Of a stretch of 64,000 nt of DNA, positions 1 to 8,387 are shown in pieces; position 1 is the first letter of the stretch; every line of letters starts with the position of its first letter. The notes beneath the pieces were generated by a model. It saw only the letters and a program-made list of their open reading frames with translations. It made no database searches and was not told where the DNA came from. A program made the translations under genes and the position numbers. This stretch comes from Edaphobacter modestus (GTDB lineage Bacteria; Acidobacteriota; Terriglobia; Terriglobales; Acidobacteriaceae): positions 1,302,001 through 1,366,000 of the forward strand of contig NZ_SHKW01000001.1 in assembly GCF_004217555.1 (NCBI RefSeq). Direction: 5' to 3'.

Positions 1-1006
1 TTATCTTGTGCTGGATGGCATCGCGCAGCGCGAGGATGTCGGCGGCGGTGGCGTTGCACCGATTGATGAGGGCGAGGGTGTGGCGGGAGGAGATTCCGGC
101 GTTGCCCATGGCGTAACCCTTGACGAACCCGGCGCGCTCGAGCAGCCAGGCGGCGGGCAGCTTGATGCGGCCGTCTTCTGCGGGCCAGTGGGGAATCTGA
201 TCGGGACCGAGATGGAGGGTTGAGGCGATGCGCTCGAGGGTGTCGGGCGCGACGATGGGATTTTTGAAGAAGGAGCCTGCGCTGCGGGAGTCGGGCTCTC
301 CTTCGACGATCAGCATACCCTTGGCGTGACGGATCTCGCGGACGGCGTGGTAGACCTCAAGCGGCGTTGGCTGGGCGTCGCCGAAGTGGCGAGTGAGATC
401 GGCGTAGGTGAGCTGCGGACGGCGATCGCGGTCGAAGCGGAAGGTGACGGCGGTGACGATGTAGCGGCCACGGTGCGTGGTGTTGAAGATGCTGCGGCGG
501 TAGGCGAAGCCGCACTCGTGATTGGAGAGATCGACGAAGCGCATGGTCTCGAGATCGAGAGCGCGGACGGAGACGATGGTGCCCGAGACCTCCTGACCGT
601 AGGCGCCTACGTTCTGGACGGGGGTTCCACCGACGGTGCCGGGGATTCCGGCGAGGCATTCGACGCCGCTGATTCCCTGCTGGCAGACAGAGAGGACGAA
701 GGCGTTCCAGTCGAGGCCGGCGGGAACGGTGAAGTCGATATGGCCGCCGCTCCGGGTGGAGACGGTGCGACGGTCGAGAGCGATGCGAAGGACGAGGCCG
801 TCGAAGCCGGTGTCGGAGATGAGGAGGTTGCTTCCGCCGCCGAGGACGAAGAGCTTAAGCGAACGCTGGCGGGCGAAGGCGACCGCTTCGAGCAGCCCGG
901 CTTCGGTGGTGATCTCCGAAAAGAAGCGTGCCGGGCCGCCGATCCGGAGCGTGGTGAAGGGAGCCAGGGAGATGTTCTGCTGGATATCGATGGCGACGGG
1001 CTGCAC
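1..1006 (-). CDS. murB: UDP-N-acetylenolpyruvoylglucosamine reductase (MurB), C-terminus cut by window edge
   Basis: MurB is the cytosolic FAD enzyme that reduces UDP-GlcNAc-enolpyruvate with NADPH to UDP-MurNAc in peptidoglycan synthesis. Reading the minus strand gives about 335 codons with FAD-binding motifs near the N-terminus (TTLRIGGPARFF, then LGGGSNLL), the central GIPGTVGGTPVQNVGAYG and the C-terminal SAGSFFKNP that carries the catalytic serine. A GTG at 1006 is the only reasonable start: an in-frame TGA lies four codons further upstream. No strong Shine-Dalgarno is visible before it. The reading frame is still open at base 1, so only the last residues are missing. It is divergent from the bacilliredoxin gene. 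The family call is firm. Confidence 0.93.
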   Translation of the reverse strand, partial: MQPVAIDIQQNISLAPFTTLRIGGPARFFSEITTEAGLLEAVAFARQRSLKLFVLGGGSNLLISDTGFDGLVLRIALDRRTVSTRSGGHIDFTVPAGLDWNAFVLSVCQQGISGVECLAGIPGTVGGTPVQNVGAYGQEVSGTIVSVRALDLETMRFVDLSNHECGFAYRRSIFNTTHRGRYIVTAVTFRFDRDRRPQLTYADLTRHFGDAQPTPLEVYHAVREIRHAKGMLIVEGEPDSRSAGSFFKNPIVAPDTLERIASTLHLGPDQIPHWPAEDGRIKLPAAWLLERAGFVKGYAMGNAGISSRHTLALINRCNATAADILALRDAIQHKI

Positions 1007-1144
1007 GGGTTTGAGGGTACATCAGGCAAGTCGGAAAAGGCGAAGGCGGGAGGGCGAGGATGACGTCCTTTGGGCAGCCCGGTACAATGGAAAGGAGAAG
1101 ACGTATGCACACGCTGGTTGGCGAAATCTTCAAGGGGGAAGTCA

Positions 1145-1570
1145 ATGTATCCAGAGATTATGGTGATACCGATGCGCGAGGAGCTGACTCGCGCTGGGCT
1201 GAATGAGGCTCGCACGGCTGCCGAGGTGGATTCGGCCCTGGCACAGCCCGGGACCACGATGGTTGTCGTCAACTCGATCTGCGGCTGCGCGGCGGGCAAG
1301 ATGCGTCCGGGCGTTCGGCTGGCGATGCAGCACGCGACGAAGCCGGACCACTCCGTGACGGTGTTTGCGGGGCAGGATCGTGAGGCGACCGAGAAGGCGC
1401 GTGGCTACTTCGGCGGGCATCCGCCAACCTCGCCGGCGATCGCGATTCTGCGCGATGGCCAGCTGGTGTACCTGATGCAGCGCTCGGCGATCGAGACCTC
1501 GACGGCTCCGGCGATTGCCCAGGAGCTGACGCGCGCGTTCGATACGTACTGCGCGACGACCACGGCGTAG
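1145..1570 (+). CDS. BrxA/BrxB-family bacilliredoxin
   Basis: A 141-residue protein of the YphP/YqiW (DUF1094) family: thioredoxin-fold proteins that, in Bacillus, remove bacillithiol from S-thiolated proteins. The typical CGC active site is visible in SICGCAAGKMRPG (about residues 41-53), as is the family N-terminus MYPEIMVIPMREEL. The ATG at 1145 follows an AAGGGGGAA ribosome-binding site; a longer upstream in-frame start at 1070 is unlikely. It stands alone between murB and a perfect terminator hairpin. Whether this organism uses bacillithiol cannot be told from the window. Confidence 0.92.
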   Translation: MYPEIMVIPMREELTRAGLNEARTAAEVDSALAQPGTTMVVVNSICGCAAGKMRPGVRLAMQHATKPDHSVTVFAGQDREATEKARGYFGGHPPTSPAIAILRDGQLVYLMQRSAIETSTAPAIAQELTRAFDTYCATTTA

Positions 1571-1588
1571 ATTTCATTCGTACTTTCG

Positions 1589-1635
1589 CGAAGGCCGGAT
1601 CTCGAGACAGACTCGAGATCCGGCCTTCGTGTTTC
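1589..1635. terminator. Intrinsic terminator hairpin after bacilliredoxin
   Basis: An 18-bp perfect inverted repeat (1589-1606 and 1612-1629) with a 5-nt loop, followed by a short T-containing stretch. It lies just downstream of the bacilliredoxin stop and isolates it from the NtrC-like gene. Confidence 0.85.
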
Positions 1636-1678
1636 CGGCCTCATCCCATGGCCGGAACATGCCGATAGTGGAAGTAAC

Positions 1679-2650
1679 ATGACCACTTTCGGCCTATCCC
1701 CTGCCGGCTTTTCGCCGGCCCATTTTGCCGTTGCCGGGACCCCACGAGATGCGGTTGCAGATAAGCCTGCGCTGGTTGGCGATGGAAGCGCGATGCAGCG
1801 GCTGCGACTGCAGATCGAGCGTATTGGCCCTCACTTTCGCACGGTACTGATACGCGGAGAGATTGGCACGGGCAAGGAATTGGCGGGCAGGGCGCTGCAC
1901 GCCAGGGGAGACCGTGCCGAGGGTCCCTTCGTGGTGTGCCATACGGCCAGACTCGGCGAGATGAATGAAGGGCGGGAGAACGACCTGATCGAGTCGATGG
2001 CGGAGGCCGCCCAGGATGGAACGCTGTTTCTGGATGGGGTAGAGGAGATGGCTCCGGAAGCGCAACGGAGACTTCTGCGGATGCTGGATCAAAGGACGGG
2101 GTTGCGGACGATCGCGTCGACGACCCAGGATCTGCGGGTGCTGGCTGCGGCGGGGATCTTTCGCCAGGACGTCTATCACCGGCTGGCCATGATCGAGATT
2201 ACGCTCGAACCTTTGCGGCGGCGAGTGGAAGATATTCCGACGCTGGCGATGCATTTTCTGGAGAGATTTCGGCGTCGGTACGAGAAGCCTGTGGCTGGGA
2301 TTGCGCAGGATGCGATGGAAAGGCTGCTGCTGCACCAGTGGCCGGGAAACGTCCGCGAGCTGGAGAATGTTCTGCACAATGGCGTCTTGCAGTGCGAGGA
2401 GGCGGTGCTCGGCACCACTGACCTGTCTTCCCTGGTGGGAATATCTACAGGCACTCTTCCGGCAGAGGTGCTGCGGCCGAGCGAACCCCAGATGCTGCTA
2501 CAGGATGTGATCGACAGGCATGTGTTGCGTGTTCTGCGGGAGTGCTCGGGCAACAAGATGCGCGCGGCGGAGGTGCTTGGAATCAGCCGGTCCACGCTGT
2601 ACCGGATGCTGGACGGGTGCTCGGCGGAGGCGGCTGGACGCCAGATTTAA
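1679..2650 (+). CDS. NtrC-like AAA+ regulator with Fis-type HTH, lacking the GAFTGA loop
   Basis: A 323-residue protein with the sigma-54-activator AAA+ fold and no N-terminal sensor domain. A Walker A motif (GEIGTGKE, about residues 61-68), a Walker B-like GTLFLDGVEEM (about 115), the sensor II region LHQWPGNVRELENV (about 220-235) and a C-terminal Fis-type HTH (VLGISRSTLYRML, about 300) are all visible. The stretch between Walker A and B is short and lacks the GAFTGA loop that contacts sigma-54. Walker B reads DGVEE where active members have DEIGE. By family logic it should bind DNA but may not activate sigma-54 polymerase; it could act with sigma-70, like TyrR, or be an ATPase-defective regulator. 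It starts at ATG 1679. The DUF885 gene follows 45 bp later. Confidence 0.85.
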   Translation: MTTFGLSPAGFSPAHFAVAGTPRDAVADKPALVGDGSAMQRLRLQIERIGPHFRTVLIRGEIGTGKELAGRALHARGDRAEGPFVVCHTARLGEMNEGRENDLIESMAEAAQDGTLFLDGVEEMAPEAQRRLLRMLDQRTGLRTIASTTQDLRVLAAAGIFRQDVYHRLAMIEITLEPLRRRVEDIPTLAMHFLERFRRRYEKPVAGIAQDAMERLLLHQWPGNVRELENVLHNGVLQCEEAVLGTTDLSSLVGISTGTLPAEVLRPSEPQMLLQDVIDRHVLRVLRECSGNKMRAAEVLGISRSTLYRMLDGCSAEAAGRQI

Positions 2651-2695
2651 TGCCCCGGCGCACGATAGACTAACCGATGAAGCATCGAGGTGTGC

Positions 2696-4555
2696 ATGAA
2701 GAGGTTTTCGTTGGTCGGGGCCCGGGTTGTGGCTGGTGTTCTGGTATTTGCGTGCGGCGGAGTTGCACCGTTCAGAGCGATGGGGCTGGGACCTTTGGGA
2801 CAGGGACCTCTTGGACAGGCGGCAGGCCCTCTGGGGCAGGCAGCAGCAGCGGCACCGCAGACAGTAGACGAGCGCAGCAAGGCACTCGCGGCTCTGTTTG
2901 ATGAGATATGGCAGGAACGTCTAAAGCACTCGCCTGAGTTTGCCTCGTTCCTTGGAGACAAGCGGTACAACGACCAGTGGAGCGATTACTCGGTCAAGGA
3001 GGTCAACGCCTCTCTGGAGCGCGGTCGCGTCTTCCTGGATCGGCTGAGCGCGATCGACACGACGGGGTTGAAGCCGCAGGAGATTTTGTCACGCGACCTG
3101 ATAGTGCGCGATCTGACGGACGCGCAGGAGGGAGCGCGATTCAAGGAGTGGGAGATGCCGGTGAACCAGTTCAGCGGCTTTCACACGGACATGGTGCAGC
3201 TGGTCAGCAGCCTCTCCTTCGACACGGTAAAGGATTATGACGACTACATCGAACGATTGAAGAAGATCCCTGCCGTCTTCTCGCAGAATATGACGAACAT
3301 GCAGCTGGGCATGGACGAGGGAAGGGTTCCTCCGGCCTATCTATTGGAAAAAGTCGTCACGCAGACGGAGGCGATTGCCACACAGAAGCCGGAAGAAAGC
3401 CCTTTTGCGCAACCGCTCAAGAAGTTTCCCGCATCGATCGGTGCGGCCGATCGTAAGCGGATCACAGAAGAGATAGCGCAGGCGATCATGACGAGCGTGC
3501 TCCCTGCCTACCAGCGTTTCGCACGCTTTGTGAAGGCTCAATATGTTCCTGCCGGACGAAAGGATCCAGGTGTGTGGGCTCTGCCGGATGGAGATGCCTA
3601 CTACGCATTCAGGGTTCGCCAGAGTACGACCGAAGAGAAGACACCGGCGGAGATTCACCAGATCGGACTGGATGAGGTGAAGCGCGACGAGACCGAGATG
3701 CTGGTCATCGTGAAGAAGCTCGGCTTTGCAGACCTCAAGAGCTTCAGCGCGGCGATGAAGACGAACCCGAAGCTGCATCCCACGTCGAAGGACGCGCTGC
3801 TGGATGCGTACAAGGGGTATATCGCGAAGATGCAGCCGAAGCTGCCGGGGCTGTTCGGCACGTTGCCGAAGGCGCAGCTCGAGGTGCTTGCGGTGCCTGC
3901 ATACATCGAAAAGGATCAGTCCGCCGCGTATTACAACCAGGGCAGTCAGGACGGAAAGCGACCGGGCAGGGTGTATGTGAATACCTACAACTTCGCCGAG
4001 CGATCGCTAGCCCCGGTTGAGGCGGTCTCGTATCACGAGGGGATTCCCGGACACCACCTGCAGCTTTCGATCTCCCAGGAACTGACGGGATTGCCTGAGT
4101 TTCGCAAGCAGGAGTACTTCACGGCGTATACGGAAGGCTGGGGTCTGTACAGCGAACGATTGGGTAAGGATGTCGGCTTCTACCAGGACCCTTACAGCGA
4201 CTACGGGCGACTCGAGGCGGATATCTGGCGCGCGATCCGGCTGGTCGTCGATACGGGAGTTCACTCCAAGCACTGGACTCGCCAGCAGATGGTGGATTAC
4301 TTCCACGAGCACTCCGCCATCGACGAGCCGAACGTACAGGCCGAGGTGGACCGCTACGTTGCGTGGCCGGGCCAGGCTTTGGGGTACAAGATGGGGCAAT
4401 TGAAGATTCTCGAGCTGAGGCAGAAGGCGCAGACCGCGCTGGGACCGAAGTTCGACCTGAAAGGCTTCCACGATGCGGTGCTGGATTCGGGTGCGCTGCC
4501 GATGGATCTGCTGGAGAAGCAGGTGGATGCCTGGATCGCTGACAAGAAGAAGTAA
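2696..4555 (+). CDS. DUF885 family secreted metallopeptidase-like protein
   Basis: About 620 residues. It begins with a signal-like segment (MKRFSLVGARVVAGVLVFAC, a weak lipobox candidate) followed by a low-complexity stretch in which LGQ-containing units repeat (about residues 29-50). The body matches the DUF885 family, which has a gluzincin-like signature; HEGIPGHH is at about residue 446, with a downstream YTEGWGLYSE that supplies the likely metal-binding Glu. Members are assigned as probable zinc peptidases or carboxypeptidases, but substrates are mostly unknown. ATG 2696 is preferred over the GTG two codons upstream because CGAGG lies five bases before it. It is probably exported to the periplasm or lipid-anchored. 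Confidence 0.88.
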   Translation: MKRFSLVGARVVAGVLVFACGGVAPFRAMGLGPLGQGPLGQAAGPLGQAAAAAPQTVDERSKALAALFDEIWQERLKHSPEFASFLGDKRYNDQWSDYSVKEVNASLERGRVFLDRLSAIDTTGLKPQEILSRDLIVRDLTDAQEGARFKEWEMPVNQFSGFHTDMVQLVSSLSFDTVKDYDDYIERLKKIPAVFSQNMTNMQLGMDEGRVPPAYLLEKVVTQTEAIATQKPEESPFAQPLKKFPASIGAADRKRITEEIAQAIMTSVLPAYQRFARFVKAQYVPAGRKDPGVWALPDGDAYYAFRVRQSTTEEKTPAEIHQIGLDEVKRDETEMLVIVKKLGFADLKSFSAAMKTNPKLHPTSKDALLDAYKGYIAKMQPKLPGLFGTLPKAQLEVLAVPAYIEKDQSAAYYNQGSQDGKRPGRVYVNTYNFAERSLAPVEAVSYHEGIPGHHLQLSISQELTGLPEFRKQEYFTAYTEGWGLYSERLGKDVGFYQDPYSDYGRLEADIWRAIRLVVDTGVHSKHWTRQQMVDYFHEHSAIDEPNVQAEVDRYVAWPGQALGYKMGQLKILELRQKAQTALGPKFDLKGFHDAVLDSGALPMDLLEKQVDAWIADKKK

Positions 4556-4582
4556 GACGGCTGTGTCTGGTAGCCTTTTGAG

Positions 4583-5437
4583 ATGAGCGAAGAGACTTAC
4601 GAAGTAGCGGCGCCGACGCCGGCGATGCCGCAGTTGCGCGTGGCTATTCTGGGCACAGGCAAGATGGGCGGCATTCTTCTGCAGGCATTCTTGAAGAACA
4701 ACCTGGTGAGCCCGGACCAGATCTTTGCCACAGTGCATCACCCGGAGCGCGCACAGGCTCTGTCGGTGCAGTACGGCATCGAGATGACGACGGATAACCT
4801 GGCTGCGGCCAGCCAGGCGGATGTGATTCTGCTAGGCGTGAAGCCAGTACAGGTGCCTGCTCTGGTTGAGCAGATACGGCCTGCGCTCTCGCCGGAAAAA
4901 CTGGTGCTTTCGATCGCGGCATCGGTCATGACGAGCAGCATTGAGAAAGCTGCGGGCCACGATCTGGCGGTCATTCGCGCTATGCCCAATACGCCGGCCA
5001 TGCTGGCAGCTGGCATCACAGCGCTCTGCGCCGGCCGATTTGTCTCAGAGCAGCAGATGGCGATTGCGCAGCGAATCTTCCAGACAGTAGGCCGCACGGT
5101 GGTGGTCGATGAGAAGCATATGGATGCGGTGACCGGGCTTTCGGGCTCGGGGCCGGCGTTCCTGTACATCATCATCGAGGCGCTTGCCGAAGCAGGCGTA
5201 AACGTTGGCCTGCCACGCGATGTGGCGACCCTGCTGGCGGCGCAGACGACGCTGGGCTCGGCACGCATGGTGCTCGAGACCGGATATCATCCGGCGTTGC
5301 TGAAGGACGCTGTGACCACTCCTGCGGGCTGCACCGTGGACGGGATTCTGGAACTCGAAGAGGGTGGACTTCGCGTCACTCTGATCAAGGCGGTCAAACG
5401 CGCGACGCAGAGAGCGAAAGAACTGGCCAACGGGTAG
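4583..5437 (+). CDS. proC: Pyrroline-5-carboxylate reductase
   Basis: ProC reduces 1-pyrroline-5-carboxylate to proline with NAD(P)H, the last step of proline biosynthesis, in the cytosol. The 284-residue protein has an N-terminal Rossmann motif (AILGTGKMGGIL, about residues 21-32), the central VIRAMPNTPAML and the C-terminal signature TTPAGCTVDGILELEEGG. Length is typical with a short N-terminal extension. It lies 27 bp after the DUF885 gene, so the two may share a transcript. Confidence 0.96.
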   Translation: MSEETYEVAAPTPAMPQLRVAILGTGKMGGILLQAFLKNNLVSPDQIFATVHHPERAQALSVQYGIEMTTDNLAAASQADVILLGVKPVQVPALVEQIRPALSPEKLVLSIAASVMTSSIEKAAGHDLAVIRAMPNTPAMLAAGITALCAGRFVSEQQMAIAQRIFQTVGRTVVVDEKHMDAVTGLSGSGPAFLYIIIEALAEAGVNVGLPRDVATLLAAQTTLGSARMVLETGYHPALLKDAVTTPAGCTVDGILELEEGGLRVTLIKAVKRATQRAKELANG

Positions 5438-5535
5438 ATCCGCCTGTTGCTGGTTGTCTGTTACTGATCTGCGCGGAGGCTGGACAGCTTTGCTGGCCGA
5501 GGCGTCGAGCCTCCGCCAGGTCGTAGAATGGAGCT

Positions 5536-6492
5536 ATGGCGATGACATCGACCTCGGCGGTTCCGGCGAAGCCGCCTTCGCGTGCGCTGGGAGTCTTCGC
5601 ATGGACTGTGGTGGGTTACAACATCCTGGTGATCCTGTGGGGTGCGGTTGTACGTACTACGGGATCGGGCGCCGGATGCGGCGCCGCGTGGCCGCTTTGC
5701 AATGGGGACTTCTTTCCGCATCATCCGCGACTGGCCACGATCATTGAATTTGCCCACCGCTCCATGAGCGGGGTATGTACGTTTCTGGTCCTGGCGCTGG
5801 CGGTTTGGACGTTCAAGGCAACGCGTCGGGGAGACCGAACACGACGTGCAGTGATGGCATCGGTGTTCTTTCTGGTGACGGAGGCGCTGCTGGGTGCTGC
5901 GCTGGTGCTGGGAGGGTACGTCGAGCACAACACCTCGACTGCACGGGTGGTCATGCAGTCGATCCATTTCACGAACACGTTGATGCTGCTTGGAGCGATT
6001 GGCCTGACCGCGTGGTGGCTGAGCAGCGGCGCACCGGGCAAGCGCGCGACGCGCTCGGATAAAACATTGATCTGGCCAGCATGGACCGCTTTGGCGGCGA
6101 CGTTGGTCGTAGGCGCTACGGGAGCGGTAGCGGCACTGGCCGACACCTTGTTCCCGTCTCCGTCCCTCCAGGCTGCACTGGCTGCAGACTTCGCAGCGTC
6201 CGCGCCGCTGCTGGTGCGGATGCGATGGGTGCATCCGGCAGCGGCAGCGGTTAGCCTCTGCTGCGTGCTGTGGCTGGTGATGCGGGTGAGGTCCACCCTA
6301 GGCCGGGTCGTAGCAGGACTGCTGGGGCTGCAACTCTTCCTGGGCCTGGTAGATGTCGTACTGCTGGCTCCTACCTGGATGCAGATCCTGCACTTGCTGG
6401 TTGCGGATCTTTACTGGATTGCGCTGGTTGCGCTGGCCGCAGAACTCATCTGGCCTGAAAGCAACCGAATGCAGGCGACGCTCTGCCAGTGA
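5536..6492 (+). CDS. ctaA: Heme A synthase (COX15/CtaA family)
   Basis: An integral membrane protein of 318 residues with about eight hydrophobic segments. CtaA/Cox15 oxidises the C8 methyl of heme O to give heme A for aa3-type oxidases. The four conserved haem-ligand histidines can be located in EFAHRSMSG, MQSIHFTN, RWVHPAAAAV and LHLLVADLYW. The pair of cysteines in GAGCGAAWPLCNG near the first loop matches the type with an extracellular disulfide. No other oxidase biogenesis genes are adjacent in this window. The start at ATG 5536 follows a weak GGAG. Confidence 0.92.
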   Translation: MAMTSTSAVPAKPPSRALGVFAWTVVGYNILVILWGAVVRTTGSGAGCGAAWPLCNGDFFPHHPRLATIIEFAHRSMSGVCTFLVLALAVWTFKATRRGDRTRRAVMASVFFLVTEALLGAALVLGGYVEHNTSTARVVMQSIHFTNTLMLLGAIGLTAWWLSSGAPGKRATRSDKTLIWPAWTALAATLVVGATGAVAALADTLFPSPSLQAALAADFAASAPLLVRMRWVHPAAAAVSLCCVLWLVMRVRSTLGRVVAGLLGLQLFLGLVDVVLLAPTWMQILHLLVADLYWIALVALAAELIWPESNRMQATLCQ

Positions 6493-6544
6493 AGCGAAGG
6501 CCCTCATTGTCGAGGGACTATATGATTTCTACTTGCAATCGATC

Positions 6545-6949
6545 TTAATCGACTGCCTTCTTGGTTCCGTCCGCAGTCTTGGTGGCAACCTTCTTGGTTC
6601 CGTCCGCGGTCTTCTCGGCCACATCCTTAGTTCCGTCCGCAGTCTTGGTGGCGACCTTCTTGGTACCCTGCGCAGTCTTGTCTGCGACCTTTTCGGTTCC
6701 TTCAGCAGTCTTGTGGTACGCCTTCTTGGTTCCTTCCGCAGTCTTGTCTGCGACCTTTTCGGTTCCCTCTGCCGTCTTGTTATATGCCTTCTTCGTGCCC
6801 TTACTTACATCATGCGCGGTATCTTTCGTTGCTTCCTTGGTTTCATGCCCGGCCTTCTTGAGGTCCTGCGAAACATCCTGAGCGGCTGCGCTGAGGGAAA
6901 GCGATGTTGCCAGTGCGAGTGCGAAGATTCCAAATTTCACGAATTTCAT
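6545..6949 (-). CDS. Secreted LEA-like protein made of 11-residue repeats
   Basis: A 134-residue protein: a clear signal peptide (about residues 1-23, ending SAAAQD), then nine back-to-back 11-residue units from residue 31 to 129 (for example KKAYNKTAEGT, EKVADKTAEGT, KKVATKTADGT) and a partial tenth. This 11-mer pattern of Lys, Ala, Thr and acidic residues is that of group 3 LEA proteins, which are disordered in solution, become amphipathic helices on drying and protect proteins or membranes. The bacterial version is exported, so a periplasmic desiccation or stress role is an inference. The high Lys/Thr content is unlike its neighbours. It is a monocistronic gene. Confidence 0.82.
   Translation of the reverse strand: MKFVKFGIFALALATSLSLSAAAQDVSQDLKKAGHETKEATKDTAHDVSKGTKKAYNKTAEGTEKVADKTAEGTKKAYHKTAEGTEKVADKTAQGTKKVATKTADGTKDVAEKTADGTKKVATKTADGTKKAVD
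6563..6859 (-). repeat. Nine tandem 33-bp units encoding the 11-mer repeats
   Basis: Tandem 33-bp DNA units inside the LEA-like gene, visible on the plus strand as recurring GGTTCC or GGTTCCGTCC blocks. The units differ mostly in third positions and in two or three codons each. Confidence 0.85.
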
Positions 6950-7041
6950 TGTTCTCCTTGTTGTACTGGGTCTGCGAACACGGTCTTTAGACTATAGCCG
7001 GAGTGCGACGCAGATGGCTATGGGATTTCGGGGTCCTGCGG

Positions 7042-7251
7042 CTAGTCTCCATGCCTGCGGAGTTGTTGATTCTTCAGGAGCAACTCCGCGACGAGTCGTT
7101 GAAGCCGGATGTTTTCGATCTCCAGCTCCGCGATACGGGAGTCGATGCCCTTGCGCACCGCTGCGAGATCACTGCTATCGGAAACGGGGGAACGGTGTGC
7201 GGGGCGTGCTGCATAGCCCGGAGCGATTCCACCACCATCTTCGTTGGTCAT
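7042..7251 (-). CDS. Small coiled-coil protein of unknown function
   Basis: A 69-residue predicted protein. The N-terminal half is polar and probably disordered; the C-terminal half (about residues 35-66) is a leucine-rich heptad-like segment (ENIRLQRLVAELLLKNQQLR) that should form a coiled coil. ATG 7251 is preferred over an upstream TTG because GGAG lies nine bases before it. The coiled coil resembles the leucine-zipper region of IS3-type OrfA proteins, but there is no HTH, so I do not call it a transposase. It lies downstream of the sigma-factor operon in the same direction. Confidence 0.6.
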   Translation of the reverse strand: MTNEDGGGIAPGYAARPAHRSPVSDSSDLAAVRKGIDSRIAELEIENIRLQRLVAELLLKNQQLRRHGD

Positions 7252-7307
7252 GAGCTTGGTCTCCAATCAGAAAGAGAAAGAGGCGGGTGTTTCCAGCACC
7301 CGCTGTT

Positions 7308-7637
7308 TCAGGGCTCAACCGGGCGATCGACGGGCCGGCGTCCGCAACGCATTCCCTGGCGAAATCGATCGCGCTCTTCCGGGGTCATCTGTTCGAGGCG
7401 TTGTTTCATGCGGTTTCTCCAGGGCGCGCCGCCGCCGGAGTGGCGATGGAAGCCTCCGAAGAAGATCTTGGCCAGGACAAGCAGACCGAGAGCCTGCCAG
7501 AACGTAAGGGTGTGCCATCCGAAAAGCTGCGGCATCAGAGCGTTCCATAACTCCTTTACGACGAATCCAAGGACTGTGACTGTGAGCAGGATGAATAGCA
7601 GAATCTTGATTGCCCTTTCCGCTTTGTGAGAGTGCAT
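7308..7637 (-). CDS. Small membrane protein downstream of ECF sigma factor
   Basis: About 109 residues with one or two hydrophobic segments (AIKILLFILLTVTVLGFVV near the N-terminus; FWQALGLLVLAKIFFGG in the middle). The charged tail contains MTPEERDRFRQGM, a motif common in small proteins encoded next to ECF sigma genes. ATG 7637 has AAGGAG six bases upstream. An alternative start at 7679 overlaps the sigma stop codon as ATGA, so translation may be coupled. Its position suggests an accessory or anti-sigma-like role for the preceding sigma factor, but no zinc-finger anti-sigma domain is visible; this role is inference. Confidence 0.75.
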   Translation of the reverse strand: MHSHKAERAIKILLFILLTVTVLGFVVKELWNALMPQLFGWHTLTFWQALGLLVLAKIFFGGFHRHSGGGAPWRNRMKQRLEQMTPEERDRFRQGMRCGRRPVDRPVEP

Positions 7638-7675
7638 GTGTTTCTCCTTACTGATTTGCTCAGAATTTGACTGGT

Positions 7676-8263
7676 TCATCCCTCGCCTCCGAGATCGTCG
7701 TAAAGCGCCTGCAGGCTGCGGCGGAGGTGTTGTACGGCGTAGCGTTTGCGGGAGAGGAGAGTGTTGATGCCGATACCGGTCTCCGCGGCGTAGTCCTTGA
7801 AGCTTGTGCCCATGACTTCGTTCGCCAGGAAGATGTCTCGCTGTTCCTGGGGGAGCTCTTCGATTGCGTCCTCGAGTGCGTCGAGGAGGATGCGGCGCGC
7901 GTAGGCGGCATCGGGCCCGTCCTCGGCAGAGGGCAGAAGGTCCTCTAGAGTGAGGGACTGACCGTCACCCTCTGCCGTGACAGGATCGTTCAGGGATCCG
8001 GGCCGTCTTCGACGAAACATGTCGACGATGCGGTTGCGGGCGACGCGGAAGAGCCAGCCGCTGACGTGCTGGACCGGCTTCATCATGCGATACGCCTCCA
8101 GCAGCTCGTAGAAGACATCCTGCAGGATGTCTTCGGCCTCACCGGCGTCGCCGACATAGCGGCGTATGAAGCTGCGCAGACGGGGGCGATCGCGCTCCAT
8201 GGCCTCGGAAAAGAGGCGGTCCTGCTCGGAGAGTCTCCAGCCGTCGATGGGGATCTGGGGCAT
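7676..8263 (-). CDS. ECF-type RNA polymerase sigma factor
   Basis: A 195-residue sigma-70 family protein. Region 2 is visible at about residues 25-90 (GEAEDILQDVFYELLEAY and a SGWLFRVARNRIVDMFRR core-binding segment). Region 4 is at about 135-185 (ELPQEQRDIFLANEVMGTSF, then an HTH ending INTLLSRKRYAVQHLR). It is divergent from ppk and co-directional with the small membrane protein. Target promoters cannot be inferred here. Confidence 0.93.
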   Translation of the reverse strand: MPQIPIDGWRLSEQDRLFSEAMERDRPRLRSFIRRYVGDAGEAEDILQDVFYELLEAYRMMKPVQHVSGWLFRVARNRIVDMFRRRRPGSLNDPVTAEGDGQSLTLEDLLPSAEDGPDAAYARRILLDALEDAIEELPQEQRDIFLANEVMGTSFKDYAAETGIGINTLLSRKRYAVQHLRRSLQALYDDLGGEG

Positions 8264-8387
8264 CTGCTGGAAAGACGTTTGAGGGAGACAGATTATTGTG
8301 GTTCCGAGAGAATATTTTCAGAAGAGTGACGATTGTGGGTTTGTTTACATTGGGAATGTACCAGGTGCGGTAATCTCGGAGACCTCT

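Noticed and set aside
326..1063. Long plus-strand open frame over murB
   Set aside because: It is a shadow of murB on the minus strand; its composition is Asp/Gly/Ala-biased and matches no family.
7042..7251. Coiled-coil ORF as an IS3 OrfA remnant
   Set aside because: Only the leucine-zipper-like part is similar; no helix-turn-helix, no OrfB and no terminal repeats are seen.
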